Shown here one piece after another: positions 1-7,148 of a DNA stretch of 10,017 nucleotides (position 1 is the stretch's first letter; each line of letters starts with the position of its first letter). This DNA is from JBGPJM01 sp041485385. Lineage in GTDB: Bacteria > Planctomycetota > Phycisphaerae > Phycisphaerales > UBA1924. Below the pieces are notes generated by a model. It saw only the letters and a list, made by a program, of their open reading frames with translations, was not told where the DNA came from and searched no databases. The translations under genes and the position numbers were made by a program. The DNA is taken from positions 1-10,017 of the forward strand of contig JBGPJM010000190.1 of NCBI GenBank assembly GCA_041485385.1, written 5' to 3'.

Positions 1-3000
1 GATGTCGACGTACACCCACGCGGTCCGCTGCGCGTTCTCGCTGCGCACCATCGGCGGCCCCGGCGAGATGCGGATCTTCGCTATCTGCCCCAGCGGCACC
101 TGCAGCCGCTCGCCCCCGGGCGGGGGCGGCATCGGCGACGCCACCAGCACGCGCTCCAGCGCGGGGAGGTCGTCGCGGAAGTCGCGCAGGTACCGCACGT
201 TCAGCGGGTAGCGCTCCAGGCCCTCGACTGTCGTCGTTACGTTCATCCCGCCCACGGCGGTCTGGATGACGTCCTGCACGTCGCCGACCGTCAGGCCGTA
301 GCGGGCCGCTTCTTCGCGGTCGACGTCGAAATCCAGGTAGTACCCGCCCAGCGTGCGCTCCGCGTAGGCGGAGACGGTGCCGTTGATCGTTCGCACGGCG
401 CCGGCCGCGCGCTCCGCCAGATCGCCGAGCACCTTCAGGTCCGGCCCCAGGATCTTGATCCCCACGGGCGTCTTGATCCCCGTCGCCAGCATGTTGATCC
501 GGTTCTCGATCGGGAATGGCCAGGCGTTGGCCACACCCGGGAAGTTCACCACCGTGTTCAGGCCGAGGTGGCGCGTGCCGTCCGATTCCACCCAGCCGAA
601 CTTCAGTTCCGAGGTCGTGATGGGCCGCTCGTGCGCCCATACCCGGGACAGCGGCCCGCGCAGCCAGTTGGGCCAGCCGTCGAAGAACCTCGCCACGTTC
701 CTCTTCCGCCACTTCTCCCGGTCCGGATTGAGTTGCACCACCGTCTCGACCATCGACAGCGGCGCCGGGTCCGTCGCCGTCTCCGCCCGCCCGATCTTCC
801 CGTGCACGCTGATCACCTCCGGGAACGTCTTGATCAGCTTATCGGTCTGCTGGAGCAGCTCCTTGCCCTTGGTGATGCTGATGCTCGGGTCGGTCGTCGG
901 CATGAACAGGAGGTCCCCCTCGTCCAGCGGCGGCATGAACTCGCTCCCCAGCCTCTTGAGCGGGTAGTACGTCGACGCCAGCGCCGCGGCCGCCACCAGG
1001 AGCGTCAGCCACGGGTGCGCCATCGTCGCCCGGAACAACGGGCGGTACATCCACTGCAAGGCATGGCTGATGGGGCTGTGCTTCTCGTGGATGATCTTCT
1101 GAGGGATGAGCAGCATCCCCATCAACACCGCCCACGCGCCCGCCAGCCACCACCGGTACGGCCGGATGTGCGGCAACTCCCCCGCCAGCACGAACAGCGC
1201 CGCCGCCGGAATCACCATCGCCGCGGCCGTGATCGCCACGTTCCGCCACCGCCCCCATCTCTTCGGCAGCACCCGTGCGGTGATGAACGAGTACATCAGC
1301 ACCGGAATGATCGTGATCGACAGGAGCGACGCCGATCCCATGGCCAGCGTCTTCGTGAGCGCCAGCGGCTTGAACAGCCGACCCGCCTCACCCCCGAGCA
1401 CGAAGATCGGCAGGAAGCTCGCCGTGATGATGAGCAGCGCAAAGAACAGCTGCGGCCCTACCTCCTTCGCCGCCTCCATGATGACGTCCACCCGCGCCCG
1501 CCCCGCCCTCTCCTCTCCGCGCCTCCGCGCCTCGGCGTGAGCCTCTTCCTCCCTGTCCAGATGCTTGTGCGCGTTCTCCACCATCACGATCGCCGAATCC
1601 ACCAGCACCCCGATCGAGATCGCGATCCCCCCCAGCGACATGATGTTCGCGTTCACCCCCGCCAGGTGCATCACCAGGAGCGCCGCCAGCACGCTGGCGG
1701 GCACCACGAACACCGCCACCAGCTCGCTCCGCATGTGCAGCAGGAACAGGATGCACACCAGCCCCACCACGATGATCTCTTCCACCAGCGTGTCCCGCAG
1801 CGTCCCCACGCTGCGCTCGATCAGCGCCGACCGGTCGTACGTCGCGCGGATCATCACCCCCGGCGGCAGTCCGTCCTCCAGGGCCGCCAGCTTCGCCTTC
1901 ACCGCCCCGATCACCCGGTAGGCGTTGGACCCGAACCGCGCCACCACCACGCCGCCCGCCACCTCGCCTTCGCCGTTGTACTCGCTGACCCCCCGGCGCG
2001 CCTCGCCGCCCACCTGCAGGGCCGCCACGTCCCCCAGCATCACCGGCGTCCCCTTAGAGCCCAGCCCCACCGGCACCTTCGCCAGATCGTCGAGCCCGCG
2101 CAGGTACCCGCGGCTGCGCACCATGTACTCGTTCTCGGAGAGCTCCACCACCGATCCGCCGACGTCGTTGTTCGACCGCTCGATCGCCATCACCACGTCG
2201 CGCAGCGCCAGCCGGAACGCCTGCATCTTCTGCGGGTCCAGCACCACCTGGTACTGCTTGACGAACCCCCCGATCGACGCCACCTCCGAGACGTCCTCCA
2301 CGCTCGTCAGGGGGTACCGCAGGTACCAGTCCTGCACGCTCCGCAGCTGGGCCAGGTCCAGCCCCGCGCTCACGAGCTCCTTCTTCGTGATCGGGTCGGT
2401 CCCGGGTTTCTCCCACGCCCGCACCTTCGTCAGCGATTCCCGGCGCGACTCCGGCGCATCCGTGGCGCGCTCGTACCACTTCCCCTCCGCCTCGTCCCGC
2501 CACAACCCCTTCGGATGGTCCGGCGAGTAGTACCCCGGCACGAGCGCGTACTGGTACACCCACCCCACCCCCGTCGCGTCCGGCCCCAGCTTCGGCTCCA
2601 CCCCCTTGGGCAGCCGGTCCCGCGCGAAGTTCAGGTACTCCAGCACGCGGCTGCGCGCCCAGTAGATGTCCGTCCCGTCCTCGAACAAGACGTACACGAA
2701 CGACTGCTCGAACATGCTGAACCCGCGCACCACCGTCGAACCCGGCACCGCCAGCATCGCGCTCGCCAGCGGGTACGTCACCTGGTCATCGACCACCTGT
2801 GGATTCTGACCCGGGTACTCCGTCGTCACGATTACCTGCACGTCCGACAGATCCGGGATCGCGTCCAGCCGGATGTTGAGCACGCTCCACACGCCGGCGC
2901 CGACCAGCGCGGCCGTGAGCATCACCACCATCAGCCGGTTCCGAATCGAAATCTCGATGATCCGTGCAATCATGCGTTTCTCTCGACGACGTGCGGCCAT
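1..3000 (-). CDS. cusA: CusA-type heavy-metal efflux RND pump, inner-membrane subunit (3' end outside window)
   Basis: Proton-driven inner-membrane pump of a tripartite Cu(I)/Ag(I) efflux complex. An open frame of 1000 codons reaches the window edge without a stop. By comparison with E. coli CusA, roughly the last 200 residues, including the final TM helices, are missing. The start of the family is recognisable: IPDLSDVQVI, then TYPL, VRGFS, FEDGTDIYWARSRVLEYLN and GPDATGVGW. TM4 carries LVDSAIVMVENAHK with D468, equivalent to proton-relay D405 of E. coli. The three substrate methionines (M573/M623/M672 in E. coli) are present as M700 (LLFMPTT), M750 (PLSMVET) and M837 (RINMLATG). Compared with E. 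coli CusA there are three insertions: about 54 residues near 152-213, about 58 near 572-640, and about 38 between M750 and M837. The ATG at 3000 has GAGG five bases upstream. The ATG at 2973 (MIARIIEISI) matches E. coli CusA better and is the alternative. The pump family is secure; Cu/Ag specificity follows from the methionines. Confidence 0.95.
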   Translation of the reverse strand, partial: MAARRREKRMIARIIEISIRNRLMVVMLTAALVGAGVWSVLNIRLDAIPDLSDVQVIVTTEYPGQNPQVVDDQVTYPLASAMLAVPGSTVVRGFSMFEQSFVYVLFEDGTDIYWARSRVLEYLNFARDRLPKGVEPKLGPDATGVGWVYQYALVPGYYSPDHPKGLWRDEAEGKWYERATDAPESRRESLTKVRAWEKPGTDPITKKELVSAGLDLAQLRSVQDWYLRYPLTSVEDVSEVASIGGFVKQYQVVLDPQKMQAFRLALRDVVMAIERSNNDVGGSVVELSENEYMVRSRGYLRGLDDLAKVPVGLGSKGTPVMLGDVAALQVGGEARRGVSEYNGEGEVAGGVVVARFGSNAYRVIGAVKAKLAALEDGLPPGVMIRATYDRSALIERSVGTLRDTLVEEIIVVGLVCILFLLHMRSELVAVFVVPASVLAALLVMHLAGVNANIMSLGGIAISIGVLVDSAIVMVENAHKHLDREEEAHAEARRRGEERAGRARVDVIMEAAKEVGPQLFFALLIITASFLPIFVLGGEAGRLFKPLALTKTLAMGSASLLSITIIPVLMYSFITARVLPKRWGRWRNVAITAAAMVIPAAALFVLAGELPHIRPYRWWLAGAWAVLMGMLLIPQKIIHEKHSPISHALQWMYRPLFRATMAHPWLTLLVAAAALASTYYPLKRLGSEFMPPLDEGDLLFMPTTDPSISITKGKELLQQTDKLIKTFPEVISVHGKIGRAETATDPAPLSMVETVVQLNPDREKWRKRNVARFFDGWPNWLRGPLSRVWAHERPITTSELKFGWVESDGTRHLGLNTVVNFPGVANAWPFPIENRINMLATGIKTPVGIKILGPDLKVLGDLAERAAGAVRTINGTVSAYAERTLGGYYLDFDVDREEAARYGLTVGDVQDVIQTAVGGMNVTTTVEGLERYPLNVRYLRDFRDDLPALERVLVASPMPPPPGGERLQVPLGQIAKIRISPGPPMVRSENAQRTAWVYVDI

Positions 3001-3010
3001 TCCTTCCTCA

Positions 3011-3042
3011 CTCGATGCCTTGATGCCTCATGCCTCGGTGCC
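3011..3042. repeat. short tandem repeat (GGCAT-type, about 8-base period) between cusB and cusA
   Basis: The plus strand shows four imperfect units ending in ATGCC or GTGCC: ctcgatgcc, ttgatgcc, tcatgcc and tcggtgcc. On the coding strand this reads as repeated AGGCA steps just before the cusA ribosome binding site. The rest of the 86-base gap (3001-3086) is purine-rich on the coding strand and holds no ORF. There is no obvious hairpin. The function is unknown: it could be slippage-derived DNA or an untranslated spacer that tunes cusA translation. Confidence 0.6.
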
Positions 3043-3086
3043 TTCTTGTTCTTCGAACCTCCCTGTCTCTTCTCTGTTGTGCGCGG

Positions 3087-5036
3087 CTATTTTCCGCTCT
3101 CCAGTCTCTTCACCACCTCCCCGCACGACTTCATCTCCGCCGCGTAGAAGGGATTCGCCACCACGTCGCCTCTCTGCATCCAGTCCCCGGGTGCCATCGG
3201 GCAGTGCATGACAAATACGCCCCGCGCCACGTCCGCGCTGGGCGCCGCCCGCTCCACGAGCCCGAGCACCCTCGCGCTCAGCGCCTTGAACGCCTCCCGC
3301 TGGTGATCGATCGGATGCCCCTTCATCCCTTCCGCCGCCTCGGCCACCTCCGCCCCCAGCGACCCCAGCTCTCCCCCCGTCCCGTGCACCGCGTGCGCCG
3401 CCGCCACGACCTTCTCGACCTCCACCGGCGCATCGTTCGTCTGCATCGCTCCAAGCACCGCCGACAACTCCAGGTACGCGCTCACCAGCGCATCGACCCG
3501 CTCCCGGTGCTCCGGCGTCATCTCCAGCGCCCCCAAGCCCTTCACCGGCGGCGCGGCCGGCGCCCGCTTCTGGCTCAGGTACTTTTGGATCGCCTCCTTG
3601 AGCCTGCTCTCCGAATCAATCAAGAACTGCCCGCTTGTCACCACCGTCTCCCCGGCGCTCACCCCCTCCAGCAGCGCCACCATCCCGTCATCGCTGCTCA
3701 GCCCCATCCGCACGTTGCGCGGCTCAAACCTCCCCAGCGGCAGGGCCGTCGCCACCAGCACGATCTGCTTCTCCCCCGTATCGATCACCGCCTCCCGCGG
3801 CACCAGCACCGCCCGCTCCCCGGCCGCCTCCACGCGCACCGTCGCGTACATCCCCGGGCGCAGGCCCCCGCCCGGGTTGGGCACGGAGAGCCGCACCATC
3901 CCCGTCCGCGTCATCGCATCCACACGCGGGTCGATGAACACGATCTCCCCTTCGAACGCCTCCCCGGGGCGAGAGGCCACGCTCGCCCGCGCCGCCTTGC
4001 CCACCTGCACCAGCGACAGGTCGCGCTCGAACACCCGGGCGTCCAGCCACAGGGTCGAGTAGTCCACCACCCGCATCACCCGCTCCCCGGCGGTCACCGC
4101 CGCGCCCTCCACCACCATTTTCTCGGTCAGCACGCCGGCGATCGGGCTCGTGAACGTCACCGCCTCGGGCGGCCGGTCGAGCCTCGCCAGCGTCTCCACC
4201 TGCTTGGCCTCCAGCCCCCATAGTTCCAGCTTCCGCGCCGCCGCCTCGTACAGCGCCGCGGCACTCTCCGCAGCTCCGCCCGCCTCCCCCTTCGCCCGGC
4301 GCGCCGCGATCAGCTCCCCGATCGCCAGCTGCAGCTCGGGGCTGTACAGGTCGAACAACGGATCCCCCGCCTGCACGCGCATCCCCTCGGTGTCCGCGAA
4401 GAGCCGCCTGACCCACCCCGACACCCGCAGGTTCACATCCCGGATGTTCGGCTGCGCCTCGTCGAGGTACCCCACCAGCCGCACCGTCCGCTTGAGCTCC
4501 CCCTCGGTCGCGACCGCCGTCCGCACCCCCATATTCTGCACCACCGTCGGGTCGATCGTCACCTCCGCCCCCGCCGCTGTGCGCCGCTCGTCCTCGTACA
4601 CCGGCACCAGGTCCATTCCCATCGGGCTCTTCCCCGGCTTGTCCGCGATGTACGGCGGGCTCATCATCGGGTCCCACCAGTACTTCACCTTCCGGTCCCC
4701 GCCCTGCCCGTTCGTGCCGCGACCCATCGCAGGTCCGGCCTTCAGCGGCGTGAGCTCCATGTGGCAGATCGGACACACCCCCGGGTGATCCTGGATCACC
4801 TGCGGGTGCATGCTGCACGTCCATAGCTGCCCGGGCTCGGTCGGCCCCGCCGCCGTGCCGGCCGCGCTCGCACCCTGCGCCCCTTCCATCCCCACCGCGC
4901 GCAGCATCGGCGCCCGCCACCGCACGCCCGCCACCACCCCAGCCGCCGCGGCCACCACCGCCACAAGGGCCAGCACAATGGCCCGTCCGCCCGGCGCCGG
5001 CGTCCGCTTCACCCTGTCCGTATGAACCGTGCTCAC
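3087..5036 (-). CDS. cusB: CusB-type periplasmic adaptor (membrane fusion protein) with heavy-metal-binding and DUF3347-like domains
   Basis: Periplasmic adaptor linking the RND pump to the outer-membrane channel, and likely a metal acceptor that hands ions to the pump. It has 649 residues against about 407 in E. coli CusB. An N-terminal TM anchor lies at about 19-40. A heavy-metal-binding module at about 72-97 has C74, M76, H77, C88, C91, H92 and M93. A second, Cys-free module at about 119-150 (YWWDPM...KSPMGMDLVP) keeps M124, M139 and M141, equivalent to Cu/Ag ligands M49, M64 and M66 of E. coli CusB. Barrel-sandwich, alpha-hairpin and beta-barrel regions of the HlyD/CusB type follow (about 180-480). 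The last 140 residues look like DUF3347 (HCPM at 611-614, NPFYAAEMKSCG near 628-639). The start is GTG, overlapping the upstream tolC-like stop as GTGA, with a strong AAGGAGGT just upstream. The family is secure; the DUF3347 name rests on motif memory. Confidence 0.95.
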   Translation of the reverse strand: MSTVHTDRVKRTPAPGGRAIVLALVAVVAAAAGVVAGVRWRAPMLRAVGMEGAQGASAAGTAAGPTEPGQLWTCSMHPQVIQDHPGVCPICHMELTPLKAGPAMGRGTNGQGGDRKVKYWWDPMMSPPYIADKPGKSPMGMDLVPVYEDERRTAAGAEVTIDPTVVQNMGVRTAVATEGELKRTVRLVGYLDEAQPNIRDVNLRVSGWVRRLFADTEGMRVQAGDPLFDLYSPELQLAIGELIAARRAKGEAGGAAESAAALYEAAARKLELWGLEAKQVETLARLDRPPEAVTFTSPIAGVLTEKMVVEGAAVTAGERVMRVVDYSTLWLDARVFERDLSLVQVGKAARASVASRPGEAFEGEIVFIDPRVDAMTRTGMVRLSVPNPGGGLRPGMYATVRVEAAGERAVLVPREAVIDTGEKQIVLVATALPLGRFEPRNVRMGLSSDDGMVALLEGVSAGETVVTSGQFLIDSESRLKEAIQKYLSQKRAPAAPPVKGLGALEMTPEHRERVDALVSAYLELSAVLGAMQTNDAPVEVEKVVAAAHAVHGTGGELGSLGAEVAEAAEGMKGHPIDHQREAFKALSARVLGLVERAAPSADVARGVFVMHCPMAPGDWMQRGDVVANPFYAAEMKSCGEVVKRLESGK

Positions 5037-6526
5037 GGCGACCTCCTTGACGCTTGCATGCTCGTGCGACTCTCCGCCGCTCCGCTCCTCCTGCCCTCGT
5101 CCGCGCCGGCCGCGTCCAGCCGCGGCCCCTGCACTGTCTCGATGTCAATCCCCAGGCAGCACTCGATCTCCACGATCGCCTTCTCTATGGTCGCCTCCGC
5201 CTGCGCGACCGCCACCTGCACCTCCAGCAGTGCGCGCCTCGCCTCGATCATCTCCGCCGCCGTCCCGGCCGCGGCCTCGTACGACCGCTGCCGGCTCTCC
5301 GCCAGCCGGCGCGCGATCGGCAGGATCTCCCCCTCCAGCGTCCGCTGCTGCCGCCGCGCGTTCCGCAGCATCACCAGCAGCCCCACGTACTCCGCCGTCC
5401 GGTCCTGCTTCTTCTGGCGCAGCATCGCCTCCGACGCCCGCAGCTCCGCCCCCGCCTGGTTGATCCGCCCCTGGATCTCCCTGATCGTCGTCGGCAGCAC
5501 GATCACCGCGCCCACCGTCTGCGACACGCCCCCCGTCAGCGCCACCGCCGGGTTGATGTCCGGCAGCCACCGCATCCGCGCCAGCTCCAGCGCGTCCTTC
5601 CTCCCCTCCACCTCGTGCGCGAACATCCCCACCTCCGGGAAGATGTCCGCCGCCGCGGCCAGCAGCAGCGCATCGTCGTCCGGCAGAGGCCTGGGCTCCG
5701 ACGGCCTGGCCGGCGGCACGAGCGCCGCCCGCGCGTCCCGCGCCATGAGTGTGTTCAGGACCGCCCGTGTCCCCTCCTGCTCCGCCTCCAGGTCCTTCAG
5801 CTCGCTCGCCGCGCGCGAAGCCTCCAGCTGCGCCTCAAGCAGCTCCTCCTGCCCCATCCCCACGCCGGCCCGGATCCCCGCGTTCTCCGCCCGCACCCGC
5901 ACGAGCGCCAGCCCCTCCCGGCGCGCCGCGATCGTCCGCGCCCGCAGCGTGTAGTCCGCCCACGCCGACAGCACCTTCTTCTGCACCTCGAACTTGATGA
6001 ACCGGAACCGCTCCCCCGCCGCTTTCGCCTGGTGCAGCGCCACCTTCCCCGCCTGGGCCGCCTTCTGCGGCCACGCCAGGTTCTCCATGCTGTCGAACCC
6101 CGCCGTGAAGGTCATCCGGTCGAACGACTTCATCCGCTCCCCCGAGAACATGTACGAGTACCCCAGCGACACGTCGCTGTTCGGCCACGCCGACGCGATC
6201 CCCACGTTTTCGAGCGCCGCCTTCCAGTCGAAGTACGCAGCCTCCAGCTCGCCGCTGGCCAGGAAGCTCCGGCGCAGCACGTCGCGCCACGTCGGCTCCG
6301 CCGGCAGCTCCGGCAGCGTCCGCTCCTCGAACCGCGGCTCGTACCGCGCCCCCGTCTCAGCCAGCTTCGCACGCTCCTGGTCCGTCCCCTTCGGCTCAAG
6401 CGCGCACCCACCGACGAGCGCCGCCACGATCACCGCGCCGCCGAGCGAACGAGTACCCGGGGCCGACCGGCCCGATCGCCCAGCCCCCGCCGCGCGCCCA
6501 CCGCGCCCGCACATCCGCGATGTCAT
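5033..6526 (-). CDS. TolC/CusC-family outer-membrane efflux channel, predicted lipoprotein
   Basis: Outer-membrane channel of the same tripartite efflux complex, of the OEP fold (two homologous halves, trimeric barrel plus alpha-helical tunnel). I chose the ATG at 6526 because AGGAG lies seven bases upstream. This gives 497 residues. A GTG at 6574 would add 16 residues but has no visible binding site, and a GTG at 6529 directly precedes the ATG. The N-terminus is Arg-rich, then hydrophobic, and ends in ALVGGC. That looks like a lipobox with C41 as the lipidated cysteine, as in CusC. Long helical stretches at about 171-264 and 350-459 fit the paired coiled coils of the family. The C-terminal tail is hydrophilic and ends four bases into cusB. 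Substrate choice normally lies in the pump, so the metal role is inferred from the adjacent cusB and cusA. Confidence 0.9.
   Translation of the reverse strand: MTSRMCGRGGRAAGAGRSGRSAPGTRSLGGAVIVAALVGGCALEPKGTDQERAKLAETGARYEPRFEERTLPELPAEPTWRDVLRRSFLASGELEAAYFDWKAALENVGIASAWPNSDVSLGYSYMFSGERMKSFDRMTFTAGFDSMENLAWPQKAAQAGKVALHQAKAAGERFRFIKFEVQKKVLSAWADYTLRARTIAARREGLALVRVRAENAGIRAGVGMGQEELLEAQLEASRAASELKDLEAEQEGTRAVLNTLMARDARAALVPPARPSEPRPLPDDDALLLAAAADIFPEVGMFAHEVEGRKDALELARMRWLPDINPAVALTGGVSQTVGAVIVLPTTIREIQGRINQAGAELRASEAMLRQKKQDRTAEYVGLLVMLRNARRQQRTLEGEILPIARRLAESRQRSYEAAAGTAAEMIEARRALLEVQVAVAQAEATIEKAIVEIECCLGIDIETVQGPRLDAAGADEGRRSGAAESRTSMQASRRSP
5041..5048 (-). promoter_or_regulatory. strong Shine-Dalgarno of cusB inside the end of the outer-membrane factor gene
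   Basis: The coding strand reads AAGGAGGT four bases before the GTG at 5036. It lies within the last codons of the upstream gene. With the GTGA overlap this indicates translational coupling of the adaptor to the outer-membrane factor, and it fixes GTG at 5036 as the cusB start. Confidence 0.8.
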
Positions 6527-6586
6527 CACCGTGCTCCTGTGTGTGACCGACCGACCGCCGGCGCGCAGATTCACCGCGCGCAGAAT

Positions 6587-6600
6587 CCCTGCGATCAGGG
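6587..6600. other. small perfect hairpin in the gap between the Cys-rich gene and the outer-membrane factor gene
   Basis: CCCTG-CGAT-CAGGG is a perfect 5-base stem with a 4-base loop, six bases after the stop of the cysteine-rich gene. The 79-base gap (6527-6605) also has a direct repeat of GCGCGCAGA (6561-6569 and 6575-6583) and a short gacc run. No T-tract follows, so this is not a classic terminator. It could stabilise the upstream mRNA end or be chance in GC-rich DNA. Confidence 0.3.
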
Positions 6601-6605
6601 CCGGC

Positions 6606-6983
6606 TCACGTCAGCCACACACACAGAACAGCCTGGATCGAGCGGCCCTCGAACCGGCAGACCGCCGGCGAGCCTGTCCGCCGCTCCGAACCCTCACGCC
6701 CCCACACCACGCCCGCCACCCGCGCCACGTCCATCACCACCGCCGTCCGCTCCGGCTGGGGCGCCCGGTCCTTCGCCGGGGGCGGCGACGCGGGCGCTTG
6801 CTCGGGCGCGCCCGCCGTGCACCCGCACCCCTCGCTCATTTCGCACGAACTGCCGCCCGCATTCGCGCAGCAGCAGCACGCCCGCTCGGGCGCGGCAGCC
6901 GTCGCGCACCCGGGCTCCGCTCCCAGGGGCAGCGCCTGCGCCGCCATCGCCACGACCAGGATGAGCCGGATGAGCAATCCCAT
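6606..6983 (-). CDS. small exported cysteine-rich protein at the head of the Cu/Ag efflux operon; candidate periplasmic metal-binding protein
   Basis: I do not recognise a named family. The protein has 125 residues. Residues 1-22 (MGLLIRLILVVAMAAQALPLGA) form a clear signal peptide with a likely cut after LGA. The mature part begins with a dense cysteine cluster: C26, C36-C39 (four in a row), C47, C53 and C55, with E48, M49 and E51 among them. A Pro/Ala-rich linker (about 57-80) leads to a C-terminal part with two more cysteines (near 107 and 119) and a conserved-looking end, SIQAVLCVWLT. It lies 79 bases upstream of the outer-membrane factor and points the same way, the position CusF or CusC would hold in cus operons. 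Thiol-rich metal binding or sensing in the periplasm is an inference from composition and context. The Shine-Dalgarno is weak (GAAG). It lacks the CusF sequence type, so it would be an analogue rather than a homologue. Confidence 0.8.
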   Translation of the reverse strand: MGLLIRLILVVAMAAQALPLGAEPGCATAAAPERACCCCANAGGSSCEMSEGCGCTAGAPEQAPASPPPAKDRAPQPERTAVVMDVARVAGVVWGREGSERRTGSPAVCRFEGRSIQAVLCVWLT

Positions 6984-7019
6984 GTCTGCGCTTCAATGCC
7001 CCGCCCGGACCGGATCCCG

Positions 7020-7051
7020 TTGACTCTACACCACCGTACAGGGCACGTCAT
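7020..7051 (-). promoter_or_regulatory. candidate promoter of the efflux operon overlapping a MerR-family-like dyad
   Basis: An imperfect inverted repeat, ACTCTAC-accacc-GTACAGG (7023-7042, 5 of 7 positions paired), resembles MerR-family metal operators (CueR/CadR/PbrR type), which often read TTGACTCTA...ACAGGG. On the minus strand a promoter fits over it: ATGACG (7051-7046), a 17-base spacer and TAGAGT (7028-7023). This would put the transcript start about 30 bases before the cysteine-rich gene. The classic MerR layout (TTGACT, long spacer) reads better on the plus strand, where no gene follows. No regulator gene is in the window. The call rests on pattern only. Confidence 0.3.
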
Positions 7052-7109
7052 CGCCCGGTTCGACCCCGCGCTTGATTGTCCGCCCGGGCCGATTCGCTGA
7101 TAACTCCGC

Positions 7110-7126
7110 CCGGACGTTGAATCCGG
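7110..7126 (-). terminator. weak hairpin after rpsR, possible terminator
   Basis: CCGGA-TTCAACG-TCCGG (coding-strand sense) is a perfect 5-base stem with a 7-base loop, 23 bases past the rpsR stop. No U-run follows, so it is not a standard intrinsic terminator. It would separate rpsR from the metal-efflux operon if it works at all; Rho-dependent ending is equally possible. Confidence 0.2.
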
Positions 7127-7148
7127 CCGCCGTCGGGGGAACGGGGAA

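Noticed and set aside
568..3147. 859-codon plus-strand open frame opposite cusA
   Set aside because: It is a mirror of the GC-rich cusA codons. The product is dominated by Arg, His, Pro and Gln, has no domain I recognise, and the opposite strand carries clear CusA motifs throughout.
3030..4223. 397-codon plus-strand open frame opposite cusB
   Set aside because: His/Arg/Pro-rich mirror of the cusB codons, without motifs.
3724..5148. 474-codon minus-strand frame overlapping cusB in another frame
   Set aside because: The Gly/Arg/Ala-rich translation lacks any domain, while the overlapping frame gives a full CusB with metal motifs.
6561..6583. Direct repeat GCGCGCAGA as a mobile-element or attachment site
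   Set aside because: The copies are only nine bases long and five bases apart, in very GC-rich DNA, with no integrase or transposase nearby.
5054..6964. 636-codon plus-strand open frame opposite the outer-membrane factor gene
   Set aside because: Same mirror effect. It runs across three minus-strand features, including an intergenic gap, and has Arg/Pro/His-rich composition without motifs.
7020..7051. Plus-strand promoter (TTGACT with a 19-20 base spacer)
   Set aside because: It would transcribe against rpsR, with no plus-strand gene downstream. The -10 position (CGTCAT) is poor, so the site is reported only as a minus-strand candidate.
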